Source: Bacteroidota bacterium (GTDB taxonomy: Bacteria > Bacteroidota > Bacteroidia > Bacteroidales > Bacteroidaceae). Taken from it: a DNA stretch of 8,786 nucleotides. Under the pieces are notes generated by a model, which did no database searches, was not told the origin of the DNA, and was given only the letters and a program-made list of their open reading frames with translations. A program made the translations under genes and the position numbers. The stretch is taken from the NCBI GenBank assembly GCA_023458215.1, contig JAEXAJ010000056.1:1-8786 (forward strand). Direction: 5' to 3'. Shown piece after piece: positions 7,974 to 8,786 of this stretch. Each line of letters opens with the position of its first letter. The first letter of the stretch is position 1.

Positions 7974-7984
7974 AAATATACTGC

Positions 7985-8566
7985 TTAATTAATAAATAGT
8001 AACAATATAATCCATAAAATTTTATTCATTTTTTCCTTCAAAACTTTCAGTCCAAGTGAGATCTGATTCTTTACAGTTTGCTCGCTAAGAGAGAGTTTTT
8101 CGGCTATTTCTTTGTTGGATAATTGATGAATACGCGATAAGCTAATTACCTTCCGTTGGGTATCCGGAAGTAAGTCTATTGCTTTTTGAAATGCTTGCTT
8201 AAATTCATTATATTCCAAACGGGAATGCGCATCTTCAACAGATAAAGTGTCTTTATAATCGACAAAATCTTCATAAACCGGATGGTTGACCTTAGAGCGG
8301 TAAGCATTGATTAATTGATGCTTAGCCATAATGAAAAGCAATGAGCGTAAGGTTTCATTCTGCCTGATATGAGCACGGTTCTGCCAAAGTTTCACAAAAA
8401 CATCTTGCACAATTTCCTCAGATTCTTCATGCGATTTAGTAAATTGAAGACAATAAGCATATAAGCGTTTGGAGTACATCTGATATATGCTATCAAAGGC
8501 TTTACCAGATCCTAGTTTCAAAGCACTAATCAATCTTTCTTCAATGTTATCAATGTGTTTTTCCAA
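7985..8566 (-). CDS. ECF-family RNA polymerase sigma factor, TTG start
   Basis: This 193-residue group-4 sigma factor should direct RNA polymerase to the PUL promoters when freed by the adjacent anti-sigma factor. Region sigma-2 spans about 24-92 (AFDSIYQMYSKRLYAYC, then EEIVQDVFVKLWQNR at 50-64 and AKHQLINAYR at 81-90). Region sigma-4 spans about 125-178, with the helix-turn-helix HQLSNKEIAEKLSLSEQTVK. The start codon is TTG (8564-8566): there is no in-frame ATG between the upstream stop (8627-8629) and codon 30, and starting at codon 30 would cut into sigma-2. ATT (8567-8569) and CTG (8585-8587) are less likely alternatives. No clear Shine-Dalgarno is seen, which is usual in Bacteroides. 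The protein ends in a hydrophobic tail, KILWIILLLFIN (182-193). A housekeeping-type promoter lies just upstream. Confidence 0.95.
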   Translation of the reverse strand: MEKHIDNIEERLISALKLGSGKAFDSIYQMYSKRLYAYCLQFTKSHEESEEIVQDVFVKLWQNRAHIRQNETLRSLLFIMAKHQLINAYRSKVNHPVYEDFVDYKDTLSVEDAHSRLEYNEFKQAFQKAIDLLPDTQRKVISLSRIHQLSNKEIAEKLSLSEQTVKNQISLGLKVLKEKMNKILWIILLLFIN

Positions 8567-8600
8567 AATTATATTGCAATTTTGCAGATGATTTGAGCGG

Positions 8601-8631
8601 CAAATATAGTTTATTTGTATTTCTAATCATA
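8601..8631 (-). promoter_or_regulatory. Housekeeping-type Bacteroides promoter of the sigma gene
   Basis: On the minus strand a perfect TAnnTTTG element (TATATTTG, 8601-8608) follows TATG (8628-8631, three of four bases of TTTG) after exactly 19 bases, the usual spacing for the primary sigma factor of Bacteroides. The predicted start lies near 8594, giving a leader of about 28 bases before the TTG codon. This supports basal, signal-independent production of the sigma factor and agrees with translation starting near 8566. Confidence 0.65.
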
Positions 8632-8638
8632 CATTAGA
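8622..8638. repeat. Inverted repeat over the -33 element of the sigma promoter
   Basis: Perfect 6-bp arms (minus strand TCTAAT and ATTAGA) flank five bases, and the -33 element TATG falls exactly in the centre. No T tract follows, so it is not a convincing terminator for the sialidase; an operator is possible. Confidence 0.4.
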
Positions 8639-8653
8639 TTGTTAAACTTCAAT

Positions 8654-8786
8654 CTAGTGAAATATATCTTTAATTATATCTTCCACTTTAACCACTTGAA
8701 AAGTCATTTGAGCCACACTGCTCTCATAGAGTATCCCCACTGTCTCTTTATCTACCATCGACAAGCACGAATATCCCCAACTACCT
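8654..8786 (-). CDS. Sialidase (GH33-type exo-alpha-sialidase), C-terminal fragment
   Basis: An open frame enters from the right edge and ends at a TAG (8654-8656), giving 43 residues beginning GSWGYSCLSM and including VGILYESS and MTFQVV. This is the characteristic end of bacterial GH33 sialidases: the GYSCL tyrosine fits the catalytic nucleophile, which in these enzymes lies about 40 residues from the C-terminus, and the LYE motif follows at the expected distance. The enzyme releases terminal sialic acid from host glycans. Most of the gene, including the signal peptide, Asp boxes and arginine triad, lies outside the window. It is read in the same direction as the sigma gene, 87 bases upstream of it, and may belong to the same functional cluster while having a separate transcript. 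Confidence 0.85.
   Translation of the reverse strand, partial: GSWGYSCLSMVDKETVGILYESSVAQMTFQVVKVEDIIKDIFH

Noticed and set aside
8567..8629. An N-terminal extension of the sigma factor from an upstream codon
   Set aside because: The open frame reaches back to a stop at 8627-8629 but offers only ATA, ATT or CTG codons. Part of it lies within the predicted promoter, and family length is already met from the TTG.
1..8786. CRISPR arrays, insertion sequences, tRNA or rRNA genes, and invertible promoter repeats
   Set aside because: No regularly spaced repeats, transposase-like frames, RNA-gene signatures or long inverted repeats flanking a promoter were seen by eye on either strand.

Overview
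The window carries a polysaccharide utilization locus (PUL) of the Bacteroides type, and all supported genes lie on the minus strand. A gut Bacteroidales organism (Bacteroides, Phocaeicola or a close relative) is suggested by three things: an adjacent SusC/SusD pair, an ECF sigma / FecR-type anti-sigma pair beside a SusC that carries an N-terminal signalling (STN) domain, and several matches to the Bacteroides housekeeping promoter (TAnnTTTG about 7 bases and TTTG about 33 bases before the transcript start). The species cannot be named from the sequence alone.

In transcription order (right to left) the window holds: the last 43 codons of a sialidase (8654-8786); an 87-base gap with a housekeeping-type promoter and a short inverted repeat; an ECF sigma factor that appears to start at TTG (7985-8566); a 54-base gap with a candidate ECF promoter; a FecR-like anti-sigma factor (6956-7930); a rho-independent terminator (6907-6938); a susC promoter region with a second copy of the same ECF-like promoter; susC (3552-6797); susD (1823-3538); a serine-type sulfatase (278-1798); a strong terminator (186-229); and the first 22 codons of a membrane protein, perhaps an MFS transporter, behind its own housekeeping-type promoter (1-66).

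Inferred working model: the SusC/SusD complex binds and imports a glycan at the outer membrane. The SusC STN domain relays occupancy through the periplasm to the C-terminal part of the anti-sigma factor. The anti-sigma then frees the ECF sigma factor, which fires the promoter in front of susC-susD-sulfatase. The sulfatase removes sulfate from the imported glycan in the periplasm. A sulfatase in the operon and a sialidase next door suggest a host sulfated and sialylated glycan such as mucin O-glycan, but the exact substrate is not shown by the sequence. The same bipartite motif (CGGTACTTT, 14 or 15 bases, GTC) lies in front of susC and of the anti-sigma gene, which suggests that the sigma factor also drives its own inhibitor.

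The gene set is a familiar one. The most interesting content is regulatory: the paired promoters, the TTG start and hydrophobic tail of the sigma factor, and the small inverted repeats in the gaps. No stretch longer than 300 bases lacks a gene.
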